Of a stretch of 64,000 nucleotides of DNA, positions 1 through 12,300 are shown one piece after another. This DNA comes from Sinohyriopsis cumingii. Lineage: Eukaryota; Mollusca; Bivalvia; Unionida; Unionidae. The DNA is taken from assembly GCA_028554795.2 (NCBI GenBank), contig CM068825.1, forward strand, positions 158,539,053-158,603,052, read 5' to 3'. Position numbers and translations under genes: made by a program. A model generated the notes under the pieces. The model had not been told where the DNA came from. It ran no database searches and was given only the letters and a program-made list of their open reading frames with translations. Within the stretch, counting starts at the first letter, position 1; every line of letters starts with the position of its first letter.

Positions 1-133
1 TCTCCATCTTTGGAAGGTAGGTGGTGCCCTTTCATGTATGTTGACATTCTGGTCATATTATAGTATGTAGACTACAGATAGAAACATAGTTATCAAATAT
101 ATATACATGCAATTCTCATTGATGAGAAGATAA

Positions 134-1885
134 CATACATGCCAACCCCTGACGAGGAAAAAGTGTAATCCAAGTGGACAAAAAGAGTAATCCGAGCAGA
201 AAAAGAGTAATTCATATATTACATGATACAAATTAATGAGGATATGTACAAAATGATTTCTTTATCCCTCTGGACTTTAAACATCAATTAGTGCTTCATG
301 TTTTCGTATATAACACTTTGAGCCTTAAAAAGCAACAGACTCTAATATTGCATTTCAAAACACTTTGTACCAGCTGAGACTATAAATGTTTTGCACACCA
401 GTAGAGCACTAAGTGCTGTGTTATTACAGAGCCTGGATCTAAATTCAGTTTTATTTTTGTTAAGAATGCTGAACAATCTCTCACAGTCAGTATTAGAATG
501 ATAAAGAATCAATATTCCCTTCATAACCTGACAAAGAAGAGGAAAGTTATATCTTCCAGCTAATGGGTCTTTTAGCTGGCTAAATAAGAAAAAAAAGGCT
601 CTGTCCCCATGAAGTACATTGTCAGGTAGAGTGCCAACATGATACTTCAGGAGTTCTCCATCTAATTTATCAGCAGCCTTTCCTGCAGCAAGGTGCATCA
701 TATGACAGAGACAACCTGATATGAACAATGATGGAGACATTTTTCAAAATATAGAATGCAACTCTTTTATGAATTCCAGTCATCACTGATGCAGATTAGC
801 TGAAAACCCCATACAGTTCTGCCAACTTATATTTATTCAAAGCATTATCAAGAAAAGAAAAAATTGTTTTCTCCAGTGGAATCTACTATTAATTCTGGTA
901 ATGAAAGAAAGGCAGTCTGACTTTGCCCTTTTCGTTGTCAAAGTCTCTTACACAGACTGGGTTCAACTTTTGTCATCGTAATCACTACTCCTGTCTGTTG
1001 CAATACTAAACGGCCCAATTTTCATGGCTTCTGCAATTTTAAGTGAAGTATCTTCTGCTAAACACCTAACAGTATTAGATGATTATGTTCTTGCACATGC
1101 ATATTTTCTGAAACTTTGGAATCAGGAAACATGTTTGAACAAAGGACCAATGTAGTCTTCTATTATGCATGTCCACAATTTAGTTCTGCTGTAAAAAAAG
1201 AAGTTACCTTAGTACTGGAGTTAGTAAAACAAGCTAAATCAAGGTTTCTTTGCTTTACCACCATGAACAATATTAAAATCCTTTCCACACAGCCTACAAG
1301 GGGTGTGAAGCTGCACTAGAATGGAATGCTGTAATATGTAGTTCATGTATTTATCTCTGAATTGGTTTTTCATCTTTTCTAATCCATCTGTGAAATTATT
1401 TGAAAAACATTTTTGCTCTAACACATGCATCAACTAGAATAAATCCAACTTGACTTTAATTGCCAAATACATATAGACTGGTTCTGTACCAGTTATCAAT
1501 TTGAACAAAGAATCTGCAAGCAAAGATTACAAGTTAGAAAACCAGTCTGTTCTCTCCTAACTAAACCATAGAGCTGCTATAAATAGAAACTGAGGTAAAA
1601 AGTTTGAAAGTACAACCAGCCTACTTCTTGAAAATAAGGCAACTGCTATAAATAGAACATAATACTGTTAGGAAAGTGTATTTAAGTCTACGGACAAGAA
1701 TACTCTTATGTTGTTGTTACACAGAAGCCATCTTTTCTTGAATACAGTCTGTGGGATTAATGGGTTGTTAACAAAAATGAGAAAACAAATTAAAAATTTT
1801 TGGAGGGGGATATATTAAAAACACGTAATCCGAATATATATATATACGTGTAAGGTGTAATTTAGTGTAATGGTTAGCATGTATG
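134..1885 (-). mobile_element. hAT-like DNA transposon, copy 1 (decayed)
   Basis: The element starts with CATACATGCCAAC and ends with the near-inverse GTTAGCATGTATG, so it has 13-bp terminal inverted repeats with one mismatch. The 6 bases AGATAA stand directly outside both ends (128-133 and 1886-1891) as a target duplication. The left ~500 bases and right ~700 bases match the element at 36931-39972, which has the same termini. Coding remnants run on the minus strand: a hAT-type C-terminal region at 342-740 and a zinc-finger-like stretch near 1240-1320 (CRLCGKDF followed by HGGK). It cannot make a transposase. Classic hAT elements make 8-bp duplications; 6 bp is unusual but is seen in both copies here. 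Confidence 0.75.
342..740 (-). pseudogene. hAT transposase C-terminal remnant
   Basis: This 132-codon open stretch carries the hAT dimerisation-domain signature: a PLLCQVMKGILILYHSNTDC-like run followed by ERLFSILNKNKTEFRSRL, the usual 'NSDCERLFS..K..K...R..L' pattern near the C terminus of hAT transposases. The N-terminal zinc finger and catalytic middle are not continuous with it. It lies inside copy 1 of the hAT-like element, and the same segment is recognisable in copy 2 around 37080-37400 in a more broken form. It is a relic and not a host gene. A domesticated hAT protein is unlikely because the frame is short and the surrounding element is degraded. Confidence 0.65.
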
Positions 1886-1891
1886 AGATAA

Positions 1892-4800
1892 CAACAATAC
1901 TTCAAACAGACTACTTGCTGGTTGCAGTGAGTTTTATCCAATATTTTAGGCCAATTAATAGTGGCTTCATATAACTCCCTTTGTTCTGTTCAACATGAAT
2001 GATTTGAAAATATCTTATTACCAATTTTGTATCTATGTTAAGCTTGGAAGAAATTACAATGTTATCTTTAAAACAGAAGAAATAATGCAATTTCCTCGTG
2101 CAAAGAAAATCTCATCTAGAACAAATCTGGGAATGGGAATAAGTTTGAATACCAACAAAATCTATCACCATTTACTTCCTGCAGATGCAAAGACTGCTGT
2201 AGCCTCATGTACTTGTATTTGTTAGTGAAGAAGGGAAGCTATTGACTACACCCAGTAATATTCTACAATTTTTTTAAACTTACACAAGGTGATAAACTTT
2301 ATCAGTTTGAAATCTGCCCCATTGTTCATTCTATGCGAATTTCTTTTTTTTTCATCAGCACCTTCATTCACTGGTTAAATATCTCTTGCAAAAAAAAAGA
2401 GAAATTCCAAATTTGTTCACCATGTACAGTTTAAGGAGAGAAGATGAGAGGATTTTATCTTAAGGGAGACCTCCCCTTTATCAAAGGAAAAAGAAGGGGA
2501 GGAAGAAGCAGTCATAGGTCAATATTTATCTAATTTCAATATCTGTCTCTCTTTCTTCCTGCTCCACTTTCTTTTCTTTGTATCAATATTGTTCAGTGCT
2601 TCTTTCTGAAGGGACATATACATAACTAGCTTTGCCATCTTGAATATGTTGGGAAATAGATCTCTGTGACTGTTATGCACAATCTTCCATGAGCTCACAG
2701 ATACTGTAGTATCGTTTACTTTCGTTGGGCTCAATTTTTGTGGTTTTGTAGAAAATGGCATTTTCGTAGAGTACTTAAATTTGTGGTTTTGCCCATCAAA
2801 AATTGCATATTAGTAGGTATTTAATTTCATGGTTTAACTTCTACAAATACCCAAAATAAAGAATACAAAAGAATAAAACTATGCCGACGCAAATGGCGGT
2901 CACTTTGATGTTTAAAACAATACTACCACCTGTTTGAGCATAAAGACATGGAAAGTTCAATACTTACACCGTATTTTCGACCAAGTGAATAATATCAGTT
3001 GAAGCCGACGCAGCCAGCAACACTAAAACAATAGTTCCATCTCTATGAGCACAAATAAAACACCTGTCAAGATTAAACAGGTTGCCATGTTTAAGTGCTC
3101 AACATCAAAGGAAGCCGATGCAGCCAACAACGCTAGGCCAATAGGTTATTAAAGTATATATGAATGATTTCTTTCTTAAACCACTGTCCATCAAGTTGCA
3201 CCATCAGTACTTTCTGATGATCATGACATTATCACAGTGGCTTTAAGAGTGGTAAAATTTCACTTAGAACCTCCCCCCCAGGCTGAATGAATAATTGCAG
3301 CTCACGCGACAATGAATGAAAGATCGGACCTAATTATCAGTGGTTTTGAGAAAGTTGGACTTGTTTAATTCAGCAATTTGGGGATTATTTGCCTAAGAAG
3401 ATTTTGTGAGTACCATGAGACTTGATTAACACGATGGTGATACAGTGGCTTTGTCCAAAAATCTGTGAAGTGTGAGCTTTAATACTCTGTTGTAATTAGT
3501 GTATATACATAGTGTTTCATTAATAATAGTGTTTCAAGAAATAGTTACAGTATTTTACTGGACTGTTGTTCTTTTGGGTTACAAATGCATGGAATGTGCT
3601 TTCAGAAGGATTTATGTTTCAACAACAGTTGTACTGGAATGAAGGATCGATTTGAATAAGTATTAAACTTAATTTTCCTTTACTGTTACTTTGCACTATT
3701 TTTCCTTTCATTTTCAGCATTACTAATGTTTGAATACCTGATGTTTTTTCTCTATTTTCTCTCTATCCTTTCTTACCTCACATATCAAATTAAGGCAGTG
3801 AGTGTAAAATTACGTCTATTGGATACCTTATCGGCAGTGAGTGTAAAATTACGTCTATTGGATACCTTATCGAACGTGTGCATTGAAACAATATAAAATG
3901 ATTTACAATTCTTGTTTCAAAAAGTTAAAATAAAAAATAAAACAAATACATGTAAAAGCTAATACTTAATTACCAGATTACATTATTGACCTTGATTTAT
4001 CAAATACTAGTAGCTGTGTTAATCTCAAGGAATGAAGCACTGTAAGATATGGATGGTGGAGTCATCATCCCATGTGGCTCATTTTTCATTGGGGATTTAA
4101 CTTTGTGGTTCAGGGAAACAAGGAAAACCAAATTATGATTTTTTACCAACATAAACTTCCTTTGTTAAATCAGTAGTTTACTGACTACTATGCCAATTTT
4201 CTTATCTGTTGTATTTAGTCCATCAATGCTCGTGCAGACAGAGGTGTTAAAATAAATATCTTTACTTCTTTATTTCATTTTTTTAACCCCTAATTTATCG
4301 TAACCCTGATATGGTTTTGTAGCACATGAGCCACAGACGAAACTGATTAATTAAAACAATGAAATTTGCGTTATACTTTTAAATTGTCTGTATTTTAATT
4401 AAGCTCAGTATTCTGCCCTTTGTACATTTAATTTTGAAATACTACTGACAGTGTCATGTTGTCTATTTTTATATCTATCCAGCATGTACATCTGGCTCGT
4501 ATTTAACATCATTTTGGGCTTAAAATCATTCACTGGCATCTCCATTAACACTTTCCCAGCTCCAATAATTTGATATACTTCATAACTTTAAAAAGTATTG
4601 TCATAATCACTATCATCAGCAAGTATTTGCCGAACCAATTCATAATGAACCATGCCGGGAATCCTACATATTGGGTTATCAAGGTAGAAAGTATTTTAAA
4701 CAAGCATTTGTAAAACTTTCTTCATGAATGGTTCAAACTATGCCACAATGCTTATTTTTGAGCATGTTGTGCTAATCAAATTTAGTTTCACAACCATTTA

Positions 4801-6276
4801 TGTCATGCTTGAAGAACCAAAATGTCTAAATAGTAGCATACCCAAAAAACAGATGTTGCGACAAGAACGGTTAAATACAAACTGTATACTTCACAGCACA
4901 TTTTTATATTTGGGACTTTCAACAAATTTGTGGGAGTTCTTGCGTTTCACTGTTCTCCAAGTGTGTGAATTCATGCAAAGTTTGCACATTTCGTGCAATT
5001 GCACACCCTGACAGCATCTTCACTTAAGTACTTGACAAATCTAATGACTTTCCCCAAAAAGTCTCTCTTTTGCTCTGCCAGTACTTCATGTCGGTCATGC
5101 AGAGAATAAGCTACATTGATTTCTGATTGGTGGTTATTGTTTGACCTGGATTGGAACAAGCAATAACCATAAATGAGATTTAAATGTAACATATATTTAC
5201 CGTGCAACACACCGGACGTGTAGCTTTCAGATCGACCAAAGGAGTCAAGATAAATTTCAAAGCAGAAACTTCATATGAAAGTAGTTATTATATGATTAGT
5301 AAAGTACTTCATTATACGTGTGGAACACATATGGAATGTGTTGTATATGCTGAACATACTTCTGGGTTAAGATAATTAGTATCAAATTGGGAAGGGGTGG
5401 GCCAGATTATGAACCATGTCATTTTGTGTTAACTTATAGACAGTGAGTGGGTACTCTCAAATAGTTGTTTATGATTTTACTAACAATCATGAGTGCCTGT
5501 GCCTGCAAATGCTTTTTCAGATCGATTATAATTTAAATTTAAAGAATAACAAGACAACTAATAATAATTCCTGACTACTGAAGACTAAAATAACATGCAT
5601 ACATTAAGTAAATTTTGTATTGATTTTCCATCTCTTGTATGGATATGTGTATTGTTTCAGCAAAAGTATCGATGTTTTGATGTATTGGACAAATGATTTG
5701 ATAAATTGTTTCACCCCTAGTAAATTTTTTGCCATTGTGAACTCGGGATCATCTTCCATGGTCATAAAAACAATCTCAGACTCTATTCAAACTTTTGACA
5801 TCTGATCTGATTGGTCAGTACTCAGACTCAACTCTAACTTTTCACATCTGATTGGTCAGTACTCAGCTAATACTTAAGAAAACATCGTAACTTTGAGTCT
5901 GAGTTTAAGCATGAGAAGATAATAGTATGCCGAGACAAATAAAGTATATAGTGCACTGTCCAGACCACTCTGGGTCACTACCATGGTGTCTCCATGTAAG
6001 GCACTTTTATTGCCTTGGTATGGCACAGTTTTAGGTGTTCATGTGCTGTCAAACACTAAATCAAACCAATGAAGCATGATAATGGTTTTATAACCTCCAG
6101 TTGGCCATGGAATTTGGGGCAAACTCGGATCATTTGCATCCTGGAGTATGCTCCAACTTCAGGATTATGTACTGGCTTGCAGTATTTCTAACTTTTGCAT
6201 ATCTGAATTCGTAAAGAAATTTTTAAAGGATTTTAAAAAGAAAATATGTAAATTAATGAGAGCCTTGCATACTTAC
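1892..6276. other. Stretch without recognised gene (3' side of COX18)
   Basis: AT-rich sequence lying downstream of the last COX18 exon found. It may be COX18 intron, 3' untranslated region or intergenic DNA; the missing last coding exon was searched for here by eye and not found. It holds a 39-bp perfect direct duplication at about 3795-3872, a diverged pair of segments sharing GCCGACGCAGCC near 2880-3140, and a pair of about 40-bp direct repeats near 5785-5870. Open frames are short and unconvincing. Confidence 0.4.
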
Positions 6277-6369
6277 ACTGGGAAGTTGGCATCCAACAAG
6301 AATTAAAAAGATGCTAAAACCTCTGAAGATATAGTTCAGAACTTCCTGCAGCCTTGATAGCTTTAGCTT
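6277..6369 (-). CDS. COX18: COX18 fourth coding exon
   Basis: A 31-codon exon between an acceptor (TTATTTGCAG) and a consensus donor (GTAAGT). It encodes KLKLSRLQEVLNYIFRGFSI and a further hydrophobic run ending QLPS, which aligns in register with the human LQKIGMSRFQTYITYFVRAM region and the following membrane span. It was too short for an ORF search and was found by reading. The open donor shows at least one more exon downstream. Confidence 0.75.
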
Positions 6370-9300
6370 CTGCAAATAACTCACCTGGAATCAAAGAAGA
6401 TAATAAAATCACAGATATAGTACCAGACATTGCTCAAAAAGCAACTATGGCAGGTATTAGTATGCATATGCTGACCAAACCCTAGGGCAATAGCAACATT
6501 TGTTGGCCCATGTGTTACTTATGGACAGTGTGTAAAACTTGCCAAACATTTCTGCAAGGCTACAGGACCAGTAACCTGGAAATGTTTCTGGCCCTATCCA
6601 CAGCCAGCTGGCCCTACCTTCCATCATACATGAAGACAAAATGTTTCCAATGTCTTAATGCAGCTAGATATGAATATCAGCCTTTAGCATGATGCTTTAG
6701 ATAATGAAAACACAGAACATAAAGGAAAACACAAAATAAGATATCTATCTCACAGTCAAATTTATTAAATTCTGCTTGACATGGCCACTGTATACTGACT
6801 AGGCCAATGATGCTTATTGTCCAGCTGATCCAGATGCCTGACATGGCCACTGTATACTGACTAGGCCAATGATGCTTATTGTCAAGCTAATCCAGATGCC
6901 TGACATAACCACTGTATACTGACTAGGCCAATGATGCTTATTGTCAAGCTGATCCAAATGCCTGACATGGCCACTGTATACTGACTAGGCCAATGATGCT
7001 TATTGTCAAGCTAATTCAGATGCCTGACATAACCACTGTATACTGACTAGGCCAATGATGCTTATTGTCAAGCTGATCCAGATGCCTTACATGGCCACTG
7101 TACACTGACTAGGCCAATGATGCTTACTGTCAAGCTAATCCAGATGCCTGACATGGCCACTGTACACTGACTAGGCCAATGATGCTTACTGTCAAGCTGA
7201 TCCAGATGCCTGACATGGCCACTGTATACTGACTAGGCCCATGATGCTTATTGTCAAGCTGATCCAGATGCCTGGAAATAAAAACCTCTACTGAATGCAG
7301 ACTACATGAGAGTTATTTTCTCATTTCAACCAGATTCGCAAGTGGTCATCAGAAACAATTTCCATTATTTATTTGTCATATGGTTTCAATTACTAATTTT
7401 AATAGCATAAAATGTACAACTTGTAGATTACATTTATTTGATATTAAATTACATGAAAATCGAACTGGTCTAAAGCAGTGGGGAAATAATCATTTGCCCC
7501 ATCCCATGGTGAAATTAGCTGGCACTGGACCAGCAGGCTGGCAGCAAGTTCACATGCTGCATATGTAACTGGACTAAATGACAAATGACTGAAGCAATAG
7601 AGGAAGGAATTTAGCAATAAAATCCTATTCCACAGTCACAAATTCAAAATGCCAGGAAATACCATTGCAACCCAAGTGTGTTGTCCTTATGTTTTAGTTT
7701 AATAAATTTGAATAGATAGCATAAAGAAAACACAAATGTTATTTAACTAAAGTAAATTGTCACATGAGGAAACTAGTTCATCATGCAAGGCAACAGTTCT
7801 TGTTGCATGGAAAAAGTTCACTGACAGGAACCTAGCGGTCACATTTTAGTTTATATATGATATGAATTCTCTTCATTCACATTATAATAGGCAAATGAAC
7901 AAGAACTACCCAATTTGTAAATTGCATTTTCCTCTATACGTATTACTTACAATCTCCACGGCATAAATTGCCTGAAAAAGCCATACACTAATATTTCAAC
8001 TCTGTTTTACATTACGTTTTGTTTATGTGGTTTTAATGACACTTTTAACACTTTAGCTAGATCATGCTGAGGAAATGGGAGATAAGTACCTTCCCCATTA
8101 CTGATACAGTAAATCTGTTAAAAAATATATACATTTTTCATTATAAGCGAGTGATGCTTGTTTAGTTGCTTTGTTGAAAATTATACTGCATGAGTGTAAT
8201 ATAACATAAAATATATGCAATCCTATGGGACAAATACATAAACTATAAATGCTTGATTTGCACATCAATTTTCCTATGAATCAATGGTCCAATCTCTCAT
8301 TTTCTTTGAAATTTCAGTTGAAAGAAAACTCAGTTTTCCTTCGATATTACTGGTTGCCAAATCGTTGCTGTAATGTATTGTTATGTCATAGGGACTTAAA
8401 ACTATATAGCAAGACAAGGTAAAATCCAACAAGCATTCAATTTTCCAAAATATAAATTATTTCCCTGAAATATAAAAATTAAGCAAAGTGAAAGAATTAA
8501 CAATGACTTGCAATATGGTGTGAACTCCTATAATATTTCCTAAATATACTATAAATTTCACTGTAATCCAGAAAAGATCCAAAACTATTCTAAATGAAGA
8601 TTCTATTGTGCTTATGTGCTAGCACCACTGAAGAAACACTGTTCTAATCTCCAGAAGTTTTCACCTCAAAATAAATTCAATGAAAATTGTATATCACAAA
8701 TGTCTTGAATGTTTTACATAATCCAACAAAATTAAATAAATATCCAAGTCCTTGAATATTTTCACAATAATCTAACAAGGTGCTGTCTGTTTCGAATAAA
8801 TGGTTTTCCACTCTGCAATTTTAATGTTCACAGTATAAATAAATCTAGCTCCCCTCCTACTCTTACACAACTGAATTGTAACTTAAGAATGAAATGCTGC
8901 ATATTTAATTCCTATATACAAATAACCACTTTATGTGCATCCAATCAACAACTCTGAATCATTAAAAAAGATTCCAGGTATTATTAAATTAATCGGTATT
9001 GTGAAACGTCTTTAACAGTCAAAACTTTACTTTTTTTATAATCATATAATCAAGCCAATCAGCAACAAGGCATGCATGATATCTTTAGGTCTCTTAGGAT
9101 CACATGGTGTTGACATGACTGCCATGAAACTATTTACCTAACTTTACATTGGAAAACAACACCTATATCTTGCTATATGATAACACATACAAGGCAATTA
9201 CAAAAAATAATAAAAAGATGCAGTGAGGAGTGAATTTTACCTCTACATTGGCCAGGTTGAGAAGACCAGCAATGACAGGTACTATAAATGTTGGGTCTGA

Positions 9301-12300
9301 CTGGGTCAGGTCAGAAAACCATAACATGCCACCATACACCATGTCAGGATCTGAAATAAGTGTACACCTTGTGTAAGCATGCCTAAAGGACAAATGAAAC
9401 CTTCCATGATTTACCAACAACAAGTTTACTGCATTCTAAATTTGAAGCCAAATTCTCCCACTACCAAACCGCTGTACGGACTACAGCTTTTGGTCAGCTC
9501 CATTATTCCCCGTGTTTTGATAAGCCCACTACCCTTTAATCAAAGTCCTGTTCAGCAACAATTGTAAACAAATTGGAAATGCTCTAAAAACAATATGTCC
9601 AATTCACTTTAGCAACTTTTGAGGAGTATTTGGTTAAATATTTTTCTAATTTTAGTACCAGTGGCTATATGTGATGGTGCACTGCCATTAATGGTATAAA
9701 TTTTAAAGGTTTTCATGCAATGTTTTTTTCCTGTAAAAATTGGTCAGATTTTAGTCAGTGGTTTTGAAGATCTCATTTGTTTATACTGGCAACTATATCT
9801 GATTGTGGATTGACATAATTTGTATAAATTTGTAAACAGTCTATACTAGGAGGGTTTCCTATTTGACAAAAATCTATTGAGTGGTTTTTGTAAAGAAGGA
9901 ACCAGAATATTTTTTTAAAAATATTTTCAGTAACGCTGACCTAACTGATGGCAGATCAGCATTAATTGTACAAATTTTGAAATCACCCAGTGCCTGGATG
10001 CTTTCTGTCAATATATTTTTGAAAGTTGTCTAATTATTTGTCTAATTTTTCATAGCAGTGATAATGTTGGTCATGAATTGGTATCATCCGTGTAAATGTG
10101 AAAGGTCTTCATGCCACAACAATTTCTATCAAGATTGGTTCAAGTCCATCAAGTGGTATGGATGAAGTCGTGAATGAATCAAATGTCAAAACATTCAGAA
10201 AATCCATAATCTGCTTGTTGGTTGTTTATTTTTAAGCTTTTGATTAAATGAAGACAAAACTAGTTTCAAATACTCTTGTATATTGACAAATTACATATGT
10301 GTAGTGCTAAGCATAATGGGTAAGTACTGTACATATACCTGAAAAATCCATGAATAAGAGTACATATCACATCTCATAAAACTCATGTATCATTCACAAT
10401 CCATTAGAAAACACAAATAACATATGTATATAAAAAATGGTAGTCCTCGTTTGATCTATATCCCATTGTCAACAAACATGTGTCACCAAAACAATTCACT
10501 ACAACAGCACATGGCTATAGTTGTTTACATGCTACATGTACTAAAATGACCTAGATTTTGGTCACCAGGAGACAGCTATCATCTTGCCAAGGCTATCCAG
10601 GGGATGAGGCTATTCATAGGGAAATGAAAACATGTGAACAAATTAAAAGTTTAACAAACATCATGTAAAATGCCCCATCTGCAATTAACCTGATGTCTAT
10701 CGTTTGAAAAGATTGAAATTTAATTATGTTTTATGCCACCATTGGTAGTGATTTTAAGCATAATTTTTTTCCTGCAAAAAGGAAACTTTCATGGCACAAG
10801 AAAACATGTTCCAGTCACTTTGGATAATGCAACAATCCATCAGATTCAGTTGCTTTTATTTAAGTTTGGTGCTGACTTACTCTGGTGATAAATGCTTCGT
10901 TTTTATTGAAAACTGTAGTGGGCTTGATCTGATGAATGGTGCATGTGTTACTGAAGTTACCGCTATTGAGGACCAAACAGATGCCCCTTTGTTATTGTGG
11001 CAGCAACATCAAAGAATTGTAAAACACTGATTGAGACTGATTTTTTTTCTCATTTGCGTATTATTTATAAAGAATGATCAGTGCTTCAAATATAATCAGT
11101 TTTCTTTTAAGTTCCAGCAAAACTAGTTGTTCTGGGTATACTGGGCACATTTTAAAAAAAGATTTAACTCTTGCTTGGTTGACTCTAGCAGTTTCTGCAC
11201 CTGCCTTCAAAGGTTAGTTTATTGTAGCTAGCCTAGTATCATGACTATTTGAGTGTATTACTGCATACAGTACTCATGCCAGATGTCAGCTTAAGTGGAT
11301 TGTGATATAACAATGAACTGTCAAAATGCAAAATACTTATTTATGCAACAACAGATAGATTCCAGTGCATTTTGCATCCAAGCTTGTGGTTTCCTTTCAT
11401 GGATTCATTGACATTCTCCTCTCCAAGATTGTATATACAAGTTTAAAATGGCAACAATGTTGTCACACAAAAATCACCAGAATCAGATTGTATATTTTGT
11501 CGCCCATAAGGGGAAAACAATTGCAAACTGCAACACTGAAAGTCCAGCGCAATCCCTGAATAAACTTTTTTTGCTTTATTTTTCATTTTTTTAAGAAGGA
11601 ACATGAACAAGAAAAATATATATATGAAATTTTAGGAGCCATGCTATGATTGTCTTACATTAGAATTCATATCCAATGCCTTCCCACAATGAAAACAAAC
11701 TTCTGACAAATTATTTTTCAAACTTTTAAGTCCTTTTTTTTTGCATGAGGAAAATACATGTGAAATTTTGAAACCCACACCATGATTGTATTATATCCAA
11801 ATTTGTGTTCTAAAGGAGCGTGCTATAGCAGAGTCACACTGCATAAGCAAATATTCCAAATTTGATTAAAATCAGATCAGTGGTAACAACTCTGCAAATT
11901 AGACACATGATCACATTATTAATGTGTTGATACTGCTCATTATCAAACTCAATCGAGACCTTGACGATGAACACATATTCCAAGTGTTATCAAAATATCA
12001 TTACAAACATGGTCTACAGAATGGTAACAAGCAATTGTTGATAAATGGATGCAAGATGGATAATGCATGATAAATACTGGATCATACCATAAGCACGTTT
12101 GGCTTTCAGGCTTGAAGAGCTGGAAATTATCAGAACAATTATTAGCTAATCAAATGTTTTTGTTCTTGTTCACAATCTTACTTAGTTTGAATTTAATTGG
12201 TCAAATTGTTAAGTAAAAGCCCAATACGTAGGTGGGCAGGAGACTAAAATTGATAATGTTGTTTGTGTGGAGGAAGGAGGACATACGTATAAACCCTGCT

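Noticed and set aside
3120-3160. COX18 last exon (a TYW-like stretch on the minus strand)
   Set aside because: The frame stops after a few residues, the flanking text is a diverged repeat, and no splice sites fit.
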